In this document: positions 23,683 to 33,731 of the stretch, piece after piece
Numbering within the stretch: position 1 is the stretch's first letter
How the letters are laid out: each line of letters opens with the position of its first letter
Assembly (NCBI RefSeq): GCF_000974785.1
Contig: NZ_BBWV01000005.1
Location: 124,001-188,000, forward strand
Origin: Flavihumibacter petaseus NBRC 106054
GTDB taxonomy: Bacteria; Bacteroidota; Bacteroidia; Chitinophagales; Chitinophagaceae
DNA length: 64,000 nt
Reading direction: 5' to 3'
Made by a program: the position numbers and the translations under genes
Notes under the pieces: model-generated
What the model was told of the DNA's origin: nothing
The model's input: the letters and a program-made list of their open reading frames with translations, nothing else
Databases searched by the model: none

Positions 23683-26600
23683 TTATTTGCTTTCCTTTTC
23701 CAACGAATTGACATACGCCGAAGGCGTCACCCCAAACTGCTTATTAAAATCCCGTGCGAAATTAGACGGCAGGGTATATCCTACCATGCTGGATACTTCA
23801 TTGATCTTGTACCGGCCATCCGCGAGCAACTCGGCAGCACGCTTCAGGCGCGTAACGTTAATGAGCTCATTGGGGGTAAGGTCGGAAATCGCATTGATCT
23901 TCCGGTAGAGTGTCGGCCGGCTGATGTTCATCATCTTCGACAGCTTGTCCACGTTCAGGTCCATATCCGTGATGTTATCGTAGATCACCTGGTTGAGCTG
24001 CTCCAGGAATTCTTTATCCGCTTTGGAACTTGCCATCCCACGGATATGGGTCAGCGGTGAGCGGGCGAAAAATTCCTTGATGATCTTGCGGTTGTTGATC
24101 AGGTTGTTGATCTGTGCCTGCAGGTGCTCGAAGGCGAAGGGTTTTTCCATATAGGCATCTGCACCGGTTTCAAGACCCTCGATCTTGGATTGGGTGGTGT
24201 TTTTCGCCGTCAGGAGGATGATGGGAATATGGCTGTACCGCAGGTCGGTCTTGAGGGTTTTGCAGAATTCGATGCCATCCATCACCGGCATCATGATATC
24301 ACTGATGATGAGCTGGTAGTTTTCCCGGTCGATGATGTCCAGCGCTTCCTGGCCGTTACCGGCGCGGGTGATGTTGTACTGCGCCTGCAGTTCGTTCCGA
24401 AGGAAGGTGGCGATCTCTCTATTGTCCTCCACGATCAGCAGGTGCGGCTTGTCATTGTCATGCAGGGGTTCATCGGTAACGGCCTCCCTGGTATCACCGG
24501 TTTCGAAAGTTTCGTATTCATAGAGGTCGATCTCTTTGTCCTGGTGGATGGGAAGCGACAACTGGAACACATTCATATTGCCTTCCGGTTGCTTCAGGTC
24601 AAGCACGCCCTTGTGCAGTTCAGCAAGGGAACGGGAAAGGGGAAGGCCGAGGCCGGTACCGGTTTGTTTGGCAGTTTCCCCGATCCGGTAAAAAGGTTCG
24701 AAGATCTTTTCTTTCAATTCATAGGGGATCAGGTAACCATCGTTCCGGATCTCGATGGTGAAGAAGGTATCGTTGCTCGAAAAAGGCAGCAGCCGGATGA
24801 CGATGCTTTTTTCTGCATACTTGATGGCGTTGTTGAACAGGTTGCTGAGGATCTTTCGGAAGGCTTCCGGATCCACATAGGCCTGCAGGTAAAAGCGAGG
24901 CAGTTCAAGTTTCATGGAGATATCCTTCTGTTCCGCGACCGGTTTAAAACTGATGAAAAAATCCTTCAGGATATCATTGATATCGGTGCGGATAAAGGTC
25001 AGGCTGAACTTGTTTGCTTCCGCTTTCCGGAAATCCAGCAACTGATCGGTCAGGTCGATCAGCCGGTTCGTATTCTTTTTCATCATGTTCAGATTTGCGA
25101 TGTCTTCAGCATTATGGTTGGCTTTACCGATCAGTTTATCGAGGGGTAATTTGATAAGGGTTAACGGTGTCCGGATCTCGTGGGCAATATTGGTAAAGAA
25201 CTCGATCTTGGCATTATAGATCTCGCGTTCCTTTTCAATTTCCAGCGTTTCGAACTTGCGTTTGTTCTGCTCGTTGACGGCGAGCAGGTAATACTTCATG
25301 ATCGTGAAAATTATCGCCAGCCCGATCAGGGCATAAGTGATATAGGCCCAGGTATTGGCCCACCAGGGGTGCAGGATGGTAATGTCAACGACAGTTTCCT
25401 GCGGATTCCACACTTCCCCTCCAGCTGCGCCTTTCAGCCGCAATACATAATGGCCCGGTGGGAGTTTATTGAAGTAGATCGTGTGGTTGTTTTTGATGTT
25501 CACCCAGTCTTTGTCCAGCCCCTCCATTTTGTAGGAGAATTCGTTCATCTCGGGTGTCACATAACTGAGTGCGGCCACATCGAGGTTGATGGAGGACTGT
25601 TCATAGGGCAGAGACAATTTCCGCGTGAAGGAAATGGATTGTTGCAGCGGCGAAGATTTATCGCCGATGGGTACGGATTTATTGTTCACGTGCAGGCCGG
25701 TGACGTATACCGGCGGGACGAACGTGCTTTTGGTGAATTCGCCGGGATTGAAACTGATCATTCCCTTGGCGGTGCCGAAGAACAGGTTGCCTTTGGCATC
25801 GGCGAAAGCGGAGTTATAATTGAACTGATCGGTGGGCAGGCCATTCGTGGTCGTAAAGGTTTTGGCATATTGTTCCTGCTCGTTAAACAGTACCAGGCCT
25901 TTTGCCGTAGAGATCCACAGGTTGCCGTGCTTGTCTTCCAGAACGCGGAACACCTGGTTATCGGGCAGGCCGTTTTCGATGCCGTAGCGGGTAAACTTCC
26001 CGGTTGCCGGTGCGTATTTGCACAGCCCGCTCTCGGTACAGAACCAGAGGTTTCTCCGGCTGTCCTCAAACAGGTTGTTCACATAATTATTGGAGAGGCT
26101 GTTGCTGTTGGCGGCATCAAATTGTAATCTGCCTGAATCGCGTTTTGCTGCGTTATAATAATAGACGCCTTTGCCGTAGCTGCATATCCACAGGGTGCCG
26201 TCATTGCTTTCGTGCACGGCCTGGATCTGCGTATTGAAAAAGGAATGCGGAATAAAATTGTTCGCGGCACGGTCATACCGGAACAAACCGTACCAGGTGC
26301 CGACGAGGATGTCATTGTCCCTCGTTTTATACATACTGACGATAAAATTACTTTTCAGCTCATGCGGTCCGGTACCGGAACTGTAGTGCCGGATGACTTT
26401 TCCGGAGGGGATATCCATCACGTCGAGTCCATGTTCGTACGTACCGATCCACAATTCGTTGCGATCAGCGATGAGTCCGTGGATATTGGTGTAGGAAATG
26501 CTGCCCGGGCCACCTGGGCGGTAGTATATTGCCTGACCCGTAACACGGTTGATCTTATTGAGGCCCGCGTCTTCCGTGCCTACCCAGAGATTGTTGTAAT

Positions 26601-27663
26601 CATCTTCACAGATCTCGTGTACGAGGTTGCCGCTGATCCTGTTCTGGCTCGATTGCTGGAAATATTTTTTGAACCGGTTGTTCTGCTGCGAATAATAGTT
26701 GATGCCGCCGAAAAAAGTACCGATCCAGACACTGCCTTCGGAATCACGGCAGAAAGAATACACTACATTATCAGTGATGGCATAGGGATCGTTTGCCTCC
26801 TTCTGCATATGGTACAAAGAGTGCCGGTTAAGGTCCAGGATATAGAGGCCTGTCTCTGCACCGATCCAGTAAACATTTTCGCCGTGCCGGATGATGGAAT
26901 GGGTTTGAATCGGCCTTCCGTGGTTATAGACAGTGAGCAGATCGGTCAGGGTATTGGTCTTTACATTGAACAGGAACAACTGGTTGATGGTACCGATCAG
27001 CATCGTGGAATCGGTGTCGGTATAGATCTCCTGGATGCGCGTAACGGGACCAGCTTTATAAAGCGAAGGCAGGTTGAATGCTGTAAAGCTTTTTGTAACG
27101 GCATTGTATTTTTTAATCATGCCTTCACCGGTGGCGCTCCACATGGTGCCGTCGGGAGCAACAGACAAGGCGACAGTTTCTGTATTCGGTGATTCCAGCG
27201 AAGTGGTAGTTCGATGCTTCTTGTTGTATTCAAACAAATGATAATCTGAGATGATCCATACATGATCCCCGTTGCCTTTGATTGCCCTTATTTCACCCGG
27301 GGGCAATTGCGGGATCGTGCTGAAGGTTTCCGTGTGCGGATCATAAGCATAAATTCCTTTATACGTACCGACCCACAGGCTCTTATCCTCATTGGCATAA
27401 AGGCTCAGGATAGAGTTGCTGCCGATGCTTTTACTGTCTTTGTCGTTGTACCGGAACACCCTGAACGTACCCCCGTCAAAACGGTTCAATCCATTGCGGG
27501 TTCCGAACCACATGAACCCGTTCTTGTCCTGCGTGATACTGGTCACCGTGTTGCTGGACAAGCCCTGGTTGACCTGGTAGTTTTTGAAATAGTAGGGCTG
27601 CGCCTGCAGGAGTTGCAAACCAAGAAAGAAGATGATACAGGATGAAAACAATTTGACACGCAC
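23683..27663 (-). CDS. Hybrid two-component system sensor/regulator of the polysaccharide locus
   Basis: 1326 residues from GTG 27663, with a signal peptide. About 25-680: periplasmic Reg_prop beta-propellers (GLNRFDGGTFRVFRYND, DSEGSVWIGTFFGGINYYSQ and many similar). About 690-755: Y_Y_Y domain (FSYKMEGLDKDWVNIKNNHT). About 768-795: single membrane span. HisKA with phospho-acceptor His about 829 (NIAHEIRTPLTL), HATPase (GTGLGLPLSRSL), receiver with Asp about 1121 (LIISDIMMPVMDG), and an AraC-type HTH at about 1240-1320 (MNISRPTLYRKINAISDLTP). One protein therefore senses the glycan in the periplasm and activates transcription. It is divergent from susC, the classic arrangement, with a TAGATTTG element at 27681-27688. 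Confidence 0.95.
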   Translation of the reverse strand: MRVKLFSSCIIFFLGLQLLQAQPYYFKNYQVNQGLSSNTVTSITQDKNGFMWFGTRNGLNRFDGGTFRVFRYNDKDSKSIGSNSILSLYANEDKSLWVGTYKGIYAYDPHTETFSTIPQLPPGEIRAIKGNGDHVWIISDYHLFEYNKKHRTTTSLESPNTETVALSVAPDGTMWSATGEGMIKKYNAVTKSFTAFNLPSLYKAGPVTRIQEIYTDTDSTMLIGTINQLFLFNVKTNTLTDLLTVYNHGRPIQTHSIIRHGENVYWIGAETGLYILDLNRHSLYHMQKEANDPYAITDNVVYSFCRDSEGSVWIGTFFGGINYYSQQNNRFKKYFQQSSQNRISGNLVHEICEDDYNNLWVGTEDAGLNKINRVTGQAIYYRPGGPGSISYTNIHGLIADRNELWIGTYEHGLDVMDIPSGKVIRHYSSGTGPHELKSNFIVSMYKTRDNDILVGTWYGLFRYDRAANNFIPHSFFNTQIQAVHESNDGTLWICSYGKGVYYYNAAKRDSGRLQFDAANSNSLSNNYVNNLFEDSRRNLWFCTESGLCKYAPATGKFTRYGIENGLPDNQVFRVLEDKHGNLWISTAKGLVLFNEQEQYAKTFTTTNGLPTDQFNYNSAFADAKGNLFFGTAKGMISFNPGEFTKSTFVPPVYVTGLHVNNKSVPIGDKSSPLQQSISFTRKLSLPYEQSSINLDVAALSYVTPEMNEFSYKMEGLDKDWVNIKNNHTIYFNKLPPGHYVLRLKGAAGGEVWNPQETVVDITILHPWWANTWAYITYALIGLAIIFTIMKYYLLAVNEQNKRKFETLEIEKEREIYNAKIEFFTNIAHEIRTPLTLIKLPLDKLIGKANHNAEDIANLNMMKKNTNRLIDLTDQLLDFRKAEANKFSLTFIRTDINDILKDFFISFKPVAEQKDISMKLELPRFYLQAYVDPEAFRKILSNLFNNAIKYAEKSIVIRLLPFSSNDTFFTIEIRNDGYLIPYELKEKIFEPFYRIGETAKQTGTGLGLPLSRSLAELHKGVLDLKQPEGNMNVFQLSLPIHQDKEIDLYEYETFETGDTREAVTDEPLHDNDKPHLLIVEDNREIATFLRNELQAQYNITRAGNGQEALDIIDRENYQLIISDIMMPVMDGIEFCKTLKTDLRYSHIPIILLTAKNTTQSKIEGLETGADAYMEKPFAFEHLQAQINNLINNRKIIKEFFARSPLTHIRGMASSKADKEFLEQLNQVIYDNITDMDLNVDKLSKMMNISRPTLYRKINAISDLTPNELINVTRLKRAAELLADGRYKINEVSSMVGYTLPSNFARDFNKQFGVTPSAYVNSLEKESK

Positions 27664-27680
27664 AGATACTAGTTACTTGT

Positions 27681-27688
27681 CAAATCTA
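27681..27688 (-). promoter_or_regulatory. -7 element for hybrid two-component gene (TAGATTTG)
   Basis: Perfect TAnnTTTG on the minus strand, 17 bases ahead of the GTG start, in the short (75-base) divergent region shared with susC. No matching element is evident for susC, consistent with activator dependence. Confidence 0.5.
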
Positions 27689-27738
27689 AGTTTCTTCACC
27701 AAGAATATAAACCCTTTTATTAAGCCAAACGATTGCTT

Positions 27739-30700
27739 ATGTCCGCATGTAGTCTCAGCTTCAGGCGATTGATACCTATGCTCCTGATCGTCCTGTCACC
27801 CTCCCTGCTTTTGGCACAAACCAGGATAATTTCCGGTAAAGTTGTTTCCGGCGAAGATGGCAAGCCGATGCCCGGCGTGACCATCGAATTGCTTCCATCC
27901 CATACCAGTACGCAGACCGGTGCCGATGGTAATTTTTCCATTAGTGCCGGTTCCGATACGGCGATCGTTGCCACGTCGGTGGGTTTCGCCCGTCAACAGC
28001 AGCGCCTTGGCGATGGTACTGCGATCAGCTTCACCCTGTTCCATGTAAAGAATTTATTGGATGACGTGGTCGTGGTAGGTTACGGCACCCAAAAGAAACG
28101 GGATCTCACCGGATCGGTTTCGTCTATCAGCAATAAGGAGATCAAGTCTTTGCCGGTAGCCAATGCCGGCGAAGCGATGCAGGGGCGTGCGGCCGGCGTG
28201 CAGGTGATCTCTTCTGGTGCTCCGGGATCCAATGTGGCGTTCCGGATCCGCGGGATCGGCACGATCAACAACAGCGAACCGTTACTGGTGATTGATGGCA
28301 TTCCTTCCGATGCCCCGCTGAATACGATCAGTCCCGACGATATTGCTTCCATTGAAGTATTGAAAGATGCGTCTGCTGCTGCCATCTATGGTTCGCGGGG
28401 CGCTAACGGTGTGGTAATCATCACCACCAAAAGAGGGAACAGTGAGGGCAGCCACCTCGAACTGAAAGCTTTTGCCGGTGTGCAGAAAGCTACCAGCATG
28501 GTGCCTTTACTGGATGCCAGCCAGTTTGCTTCCCTGCACAATGAAATGATGAGTGCCAACGGACAGCCACAGAATCCGGCATATGCCAACCCTGTATCGC
28601 TGGGTAAAGGAACCGACTGGATGGGTGCCCTGTTCAGTACGGCCCCCATTCAGAACTATTCGCTGTCCTATTACGGCGGCTCGGCTAAATCCAACTATTA
28701 TGTTTCCGGTGCGATGCTTGATCAGAAAGGCATTGTGCTGAATACCGGCTATCGCCGCTACACAGTGCAGTTCAACAGCGAATCGCGTGTGCTGGACTGG
28801 CTCAAGTTTGGCAATAACCTCACGCTGAACCATGACCAGAAAACCAGCGGTGACTATGATATCCGGAATACGATGGCAGCGCTCCCCGTGCAACCCATTT
28901 ACAATCCGGATGGATCATGGTCCGGTCCAGCAGGACAATCCTCCTGGTATGGCGATATCAACAACCCGATCGGAAAAGCGACCATCAATGAGAATTCAAC
29001 GAAAGGATATAATGTCATCGGAAATCTTTATGCAGAGGTCAGGTTGTTCAAAGACCTGACTTTCAAAACTACCGGTGGTGTGCAGGCGCTGTTCTGGGAC
29101 AGTCGCAGCTGGGCGCCAAAGTATCCGTGGGTGCCTATTCCCAATCCTTTGTCCTCGCTTTATCAGCAATCCAATAAATCACTTACCTGGTTGTGGGACA
29201 ACTATTTCACCTACAACAAGACTATTGGTCAGCATCGCCTGACGGTGCTCGCCGGTACCAGTGCGCAGAACAACCGGTACGACTGGCTGTCTGCTTCCGG
29301 CAAGGATTTCGCCAGCGATCATACGCAGCAGATGGGCAACAGCAATCCGGCATACCAAACTACCAATGGCAGTGGAAGCGAATGGGCGCTGATGTCCTTC
29401 ATTGGCCGCGTGAATTATACCTACAACGACAAATACTTGCTGACGGCAACCTTGAGGAGGGATGGTTCGTCCCGTTTCGGGGAGAATAACCGATGGGGCT
29501 GGTTTCCCTCGGCATCCTTTGCGTGGCGGGTATCGAATGAAGATTTCTATCATTCCGACCTGATCAATGATTTCAAAGTGCGTATAGGCTATGGCGTTAC
29601 CGGCAACCAGAACATCGGTAATTATTCCTTTGCATCCGTGCTGCAGACGGTGAACTATAATTTCAACGGGCAGCTGGTGAATGCCGTGGTACCGCAGATG
29701 ATCCCGAATCCCAATGTAAAATGGGAAAGTGTGGAGCAGGCGAATATCGGGGTCGATCTGAGCCTGTTGGACAGCCGCATTAATATTACCGCCGATGCCT
29801 ATGTGAAAAATACCACGGACATGCTTGTGCCGATGTCGGTGCCCATTTCAACTGGTTATTCTGATATCCTGGTGCCTTATATCAATGCCGGTAAGGTGCA
29901 GAACAAGGGTATAGAACTGACCATCAACACGCGGAATCTTCGCGGTGCTCTTGAATGGAACACCAGTTTCAACATTTCCTACAACGAAAACAAAATCGTA
30001 AGCCTGAACGACAGTGTGCCGATGTTTGCCAGTTTTGGCGGCGGACTGAACCAGAATACGACCATTCAGAATGCGGGACATCCCATCAATTCCTTTTATG
30101 GTTTTGTAACGAATGGCATTTTTCAGAACCAGGCTGAGGTGGATAAATATGCATCGCAGGTTCCGGGTGCTGATCCTTACAACCGCACATCGGCCGGTGA
30201 TATCCGGTTCAGGGACCTTGACAATAACGGCAAGATCGATGACAACGACCGGACCTATATCGGCAATCCCAACCCCAGCCTGATCTTCGCGATGAACAAT
30301 ACCTTCGCCTGGAAAGGAATTGACCTGAGCATTTTCCTGCAGGGCGTTTCGGGCAACAAGATCTTCAATGCCAACCGGGTTTACCAGGAAGGGATGGCCG
30401 TTGCGCAGAACCAGACCACCAAAGTGCTGGACCGCTGGACGGGAGAGGGCACGAGCAACAGCATGCCGCGCGCGATATTCAATGACCCCAACAAGAATAC
30501 ACGGATCTCTGACCGGTTTGTAGAAGATGGTTCTTACCTGCGCATCAAAAATATTACCCTTGGCTATACCCTGCCCGGTGATATTTCGCGGAAAGCAAAA
30601 ATGAGCAGTGCGCGGATCTATTTGTCCTGCCAGAACCTGTACACCTTCACAAATTACTCCGGCTTCGATCCGGAAGTAGCGGCATCAGGAATTGACTACA

Positions 30701-30753
30701 ACCTGTATCCGGTAACGCGCACCATCAGTGCCGGTATCAATCTTGTTTTTTAA
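27739..30753 (+). CDS. SusC/RagA-family TonB-dependent transporter
   Basis: 1004 residues from ATG 27739. After the signal (LLAQ) comes a carboxypeptidase-regulatory-like beta-sandwich (about 25-105; GKVVSGEDGKPMPGVTIELL), then the SusC box DDVVVVGYGTQKKRDLTGSV, the plug (GRAAGVQVISSGAPGSN, SVEVLKDASAAAIYGSRGANG-type segment) and a 22-strand barrel ending FDPEVAASGIDYNLYPVTRT plus an aromatic C-terminus (NLVF). It imports oligosaccharides across the outer membrane with energy from TonB. First gene of the locus, followed by susD after 18 bases. Confidence 0.95.
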   Translation: MSACSLSFRRLIPMLLIVLSPSLLLAQTRIISGKVVSGEDGKPMPGVTIELLPSHTSTQTGADGNFSISAGSDTAIVATSVGFARQQQRLGDGTAISFTLFHVKNLLDDVVVVGYGTQKKRDLTGSVSSISNKEIKSLPVANAGEAMQGRAAGVQVISSGAPGSNVAFRIRGIGTINNSEPLLVIDGIPSDAPLNTISPDDIASIEVLKDASAAAIYGSRGANGVVIITTKRGNSEGSHLELKAFAGVQKATSMVPLLDASQFASLHNEMMSANGQPQNPAYANPVSLGKGTDWMGALFSTAPIQNYSLSYYGGSAKSNYYVSGAMLDQKGIVLNTGYRRYTVQFNSESRVLDWLKFGNNLTLNHDQKTSGDYDIRNTMAALPVQPIYNPDGSWSGPAGQSSWYGDINNPIGKATINENSTKGYNVIGNLYAEVRLFKDLTFKTTGGVQALFWDSRSWAPKYPWVPIPNPLSSLYQQSNKSLTWLWDNYFTYNKTIGQHRLTVLAGTSAQNNRYDWLSASGKDFASDHTQQMGNSNPAYQTTNGSGSEWALMSFIGRVNYTYNDKYLLTATLRRDGSSRFGENNRWGWFPSASFAWRVSNEDFYHSDLINDFKVRIGYGVTGNQNIGNYSFASVLQTVNYNFNGQLVNAVVPQMIPNPNVKWESVEQANIGVDLSLLDSRINITADAYVKNTTDMLVPMSVPISTGYSDILVPYINAGKVQNKGIELTINTRNLRGALEWNTSFNISYNENKIVSLNDSVPMFASFGGGLNQNTTIQNAGHPINSFYGFVTNGIFQNQAEVDKYASQVPGADPYNRTSAGDIRFRDLDNNGKIDDNDRTYIGNPNPSLIFAMNNTFAWKGIDLSIFLQGVSGNKIFNANRVYQEGMAVAQNQTTKVLDRWTGEGTSNSMPRAIFNDPNKNTRISDRFVEDGSYLRIKNITLGYTLPGDISRKAKMSSARIYLSCQNLYTFTNYSGFDPEVAASGIDYNLYPVTRTISAGINLVF

Positions 30754-30771
30754 GCACCAAAACAGACACCA

Positions 30772-32244
30772 ATGAAATTCATTCAATATATGGTAATAGC
30801 GGGCCTGGTGACGTTGAGCTTCAGCTGCAACAAGTACCTCGACAAGGCGCCGCTGGATTCGATCAATACGGCGAATTATTACCAGACAGCCGACGATGCC
30901 ATCAATGCCATCAATGGCGCTTACCAGCCGATGCAATGGCCGAAGCTGTACAACCTGCGCATGTGGACCACCGATATCATGGCGGGCAACAGTGTGGTGG
31001 GAGCCGGCGGCGGTACCGATGGTATTGAGACGCAGGATCTGGCCAATTTTGTAACAACAACCGATAATGCGGCTGCACTGGATATCTGGCGTGGACCAGC
31101 TCCCGGGATTCTGCGTTGTAACCTGGTGCTGGAGAATGTACCGGGCATGAATATCGATGAAGCCTTGAAGAACAGGATCATCGGGGAAGCGAAATTTTTG
31201 CGCGCCAGTTACTATTTCATCCTCGTGCAGCTGTTTGGCGATGTGCCCCTGATCACGAAAGCCCAGGTTCCGGGCGATGATCTTCGTCCCCCGCGGATGC
31301 CGAAAGATGAAGTGTATGCATTGATCACGGAAGACCTGAATGACGCGGTCAACCTGTTGCCGGCGAAGGAAAGTTATACCGGGTCAGATATCGGCAGGGC
31401 TTCCAAAGGCGCTGCGGTGGGATTACTGGCGAAAGTGTATCTGACCCTTGGCGAATACCAGAAGACGGTGGATTTATGCCAGCAGGTAGAAGGCATGGGG
31501 TATGCCCTGAATGATAATTATGCCGACAATTTCAATCCTGCTACCAAGAACTCGAAAGAGTCGCTCTTTGAGATCCAGTATTTCGGAAAGACGAAGTACA
31601 GTTTCTGGGACAATGAGAACCAGGCTTCGTGGGTGAGCACTTTTATGGGTCCCCGGAACTCGAATTTTGTAGGTGGTGGATATGGCTGGGATCAGCCCAC
31701 GCAGGAATTTGTGGATGCCTATGAAGCAGGGGATAACCGCAAGGATCAGACGATCCTGTATGAGGGATGTCCGGATTTCGACGGCAAACCTTACCTCGCA
31801 TCCTATTCCACCACCGGTTACAATGTGCGGAAATTCCTGGTCCCTTTATCGGTGTCACCCGATTATGACACCAACCCGGCGGATTTTCCCGTACTGCGGT
31901 TTTCTGATGTATTGCTGATGAAGGCGGAAGCGCTGAATGAACTGGGCAAAACCAGTGAAGCGGAAACACCGCTGAATAAGGTGAGAAAGCGTGCGGGACT
32001 GGGGGATGTCAACGGACTCGGCAAAGATGCGTTTCGCGACAAAGTACTGCATGAGCGCCGGATGGAGCTCGCCTTTGAGGGACAGCGGTGGTTTGACATG
32101 ATCAGGATCAACAAAGGTCAGTATGCGCTGGACTTCCTGCACACCATCGGGAAACTGAATGCTGCGCCCAAACATTTGCTGCTGCCGATCCCGCAGAAAG
32201 AGATCGATGCCAATCCCAATTTGCTACAAAACCCCGGTTATTAA
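30772..32244 (+). CDS. SusD/RagB-family surface glycan-binding lipoprotein
   Basis: 490 residues, lipobox LSFSCNKYLD (Cys19). SusD hallmarks: KAPLDSINTANYYQTADDA, FLRASYYFILVQLFGDVPL, TPR-like helices and the C-terminal RRMELAFEGQRWFDMIRIN. It forms the lid on the SusC transporter and binds the incoming oligosaccharide. Downstream of susC by 18 bases. Confidence 0.95.
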   Translation: MKFIQYMVIAGLVTLSFSCNKYLDKAPLDSINTANYYQTADDAINAINGAYQPMQWPKLYNLRMWTTDIMAGNSVVGAGGGTDGIETQDLANFVTTTDNAAALDIWRGPAPGILRCNLVLENVPGMNIDEALKNRIIGEAKFLRASYYFILVQLFGDVPLITKAQVPGDDLRPPRMPKDEVYALITEDLNDAVNLLPAKESYTGSDIGRASKGAAVGLLAKVYLTLGEYQKTVDLCQQVEGMGYALNDNYADNFNPATKNSKESLFEIQYFGKTKYSFWDNENQASWVSTFMGPRNSNFVGGGYGWDQPTQEFVDAYEAGDNRKDQTILYEGCPDFDGKPYLASYSTTGYNVRKFLVPLSVSPDYDTNPADFPVLRFSDVLLMKAEALNELGKTSEAETPLNKVRKRAGLGDVNGLGKDAFRDKVLHERRMELAFEGQRWFDMIRINKGQYALDFLHTIGKLNAAPKHLLLPIPQKEIDANPNLLQNPGY

Positions 32245-32274
32245 TCTTCCCCAACCCCTTGTAAAAAGATTATC

Positions 32275-33726
32275 ATGAAAAAACTTCCCATCATACTATT
32301 CCTGCTTTCAGCGATCAGCCTGCTGACCTGGTCTTCCTGTATGAAGCACAACGATCCTGAATTCGACAAAGGGAATACGCCATTAGCGATCACGGCATCA
32401 AAGACCACCGTGGTGCTGGAACAAAAAAGCGCTGCTACTGATGCCGTGGTATTTGCCTGGACCACCGGTACGAACCATGGAACCGATGCCGGCATCAGTT
32501 ATATTTTTCAGCTGGCAAAAGAAGGCGATGGCTTTACCAATGCAATCGTGGAGCCGCTCGGCAAAGCCATCTATTCGCGGGTGTTTTCGAATGCGGCATT
32601 GAACGATTCCCTGCTGAAGCATTGGGAAGCTACACCGGGTACCCCCATCACCCTGGAAGGCCGGGTGATCGCGATCGTAGAAGCCGAAGGCATTGCTGCC
32701 GACACCTCTGCTACAGTAATCCTCACCGCCACGCCATACCAGCCAGCGTCGACAACCCTGTACCTCATCGGAGACGCCACGCCCAACGGATGGGATGCCG
32801 GCAAGGCGACAGCGTTAACACCGTTGCCTTCAGATGCCACCACCTTTACCTGGCAGGGATCTTTGAAAAGCGGTGAAATGAAATTTATCACGACACTTGG
32901 ACAATTCCTGCCCGGCTATAACAAGGGGGCGGATGATTTTCACCTGGTATACCGGTCAGAAGACGGTCAACCAGATGATAAATTCATGATCACCACGCCC
33001 GGTGCCTATGACATCACGCTGAACCTGCTGGACCTTTCCATCAACATCAGGCCGTCTGAATTTCCGCCCTATACGCGGTTGTGGATGCTGGGCGATGCCG
33101 TGCCTACTGGCTGGAACATTGACAATCCATCAGAAATGCGGGTCGATTCTGCCAACCTGTTTGTATTTCGGTACAATGAAGTGCTGAAGGCAGGTGAGTT
33201 CAAGATCCCCACGGCGACCGGTAATTTCAACACCGATTATTACATGCCGTTAACTAATCACCAGGCCATTACTGAGCGGGGAGTCCAGCTTGTGCCGGGG
33301 GGTAGTCCAGATAACAAATGGCAGATCACCAATCCCGGTCCCTATAAGATCGTATTGGACATGCAGCACCTGACGATGGACATTAAGCCCTTTACCCCAT
33401 ATACGCAGATCTGGATGGTGGGCGATGCGACGCCGGCTGGCTGGAACATCGACAATCCGACGCCGCTGGTAGCCGATGCGACGAATCCTTATGTATTCAC
33501 GTATACCGGACCGCTGACAGCCGGGGAGTTTAAGTTTCCGCTGGGTACCGGGAACTGGGGTGGCGATTATTTCATGCCGGTGAAGAATCACCAGGACCTC
33601 AGCGTGAACCAGATGAAGTTTGTGGCCAAGGGCGATCCGGATTACAAGTGGCAGGTGACCACGCCGGGCAATTACAAAATTGTGATCAATCAACTGTACG
33701 AGACCATTACGATAACGAAGCAATAG
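32275..33726 (+). CDS. SusE/SusF-like surface glycan-binding lipoprotein with three tandem modules
   Basis: 483 residues, lipobox TWSSCMKHND (Cys22). About 25-155 is an N-terminal SusE-type Ig-like domain (ITASKTTVVLEQKSAATDAV). Three homologous starch-binding-like modules of about 105 residues follow, each opening with (L/I)(Y/W)(L/M)(I/L/V)GDA(T/V)P-GW: YLIGDATPNGWDAG, WMLGDAVPTGWNID, WMVGDATPAGWNID. Each module has Trp and Phe/Tyr positioned for sugar stacking (e.g. GEFKFPLGTGNWGGDYFMP). The two last modules are very alike, suggesting recent duplication. It holds the polysaccharide at the surface for the GH66 enzyme. Confidence 0.9.
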   Translation: MKKLPIILFLLSAISLLTWSSCMKHNDPEFDKGNTPLAITASKTTVVLEQKSAATDAVVFAWTTGTNHGTDAGISYIFQLAKEGDGFTNAIVEPLGKAIYSRVFSNAALNDSLLKHWEATPGTPITLEGRVIAIVEAEGIAADTSATVILTATPYQPASTTLYLIGDATPNGWDAGKATALTPLPSDATTFTWQGSLKSGEMKFITTLGQFLPGYNKGADDFHLVYRSEDGQPDDKFMITTPGAYDITLNLLDLSINIRPSEFPPYTRLWMLGDAVPTGWNIDNPSEMRVDSANLFVFRYNEVLKAGEFKIPTATGNFNTDYYMPLTNHQAITERGVQLVPGGSPDNKWQITNPGPYKIVLDMQHLTMDIKPFTPYTQIWMVGDATPAGWNIDNPTPLVADATNPYVFTYTGPLTAGEFKFPLGTGNWGGDYFMPVKNHQDLSVNQMKFVAKGDPDYKWQVTTPGNYKIVINQLYETITITKQ

Positions 33727-33731
33727 CATTG

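Noticed and set aside
24124-27192. Long open frames on the plus strand (341, 315 and 326 codons) inside the sensor gene
   Set aside because: They are antisense to the hybrid two-component gene, whose domains are unmistakable. The antisense products have no recognisable domains.
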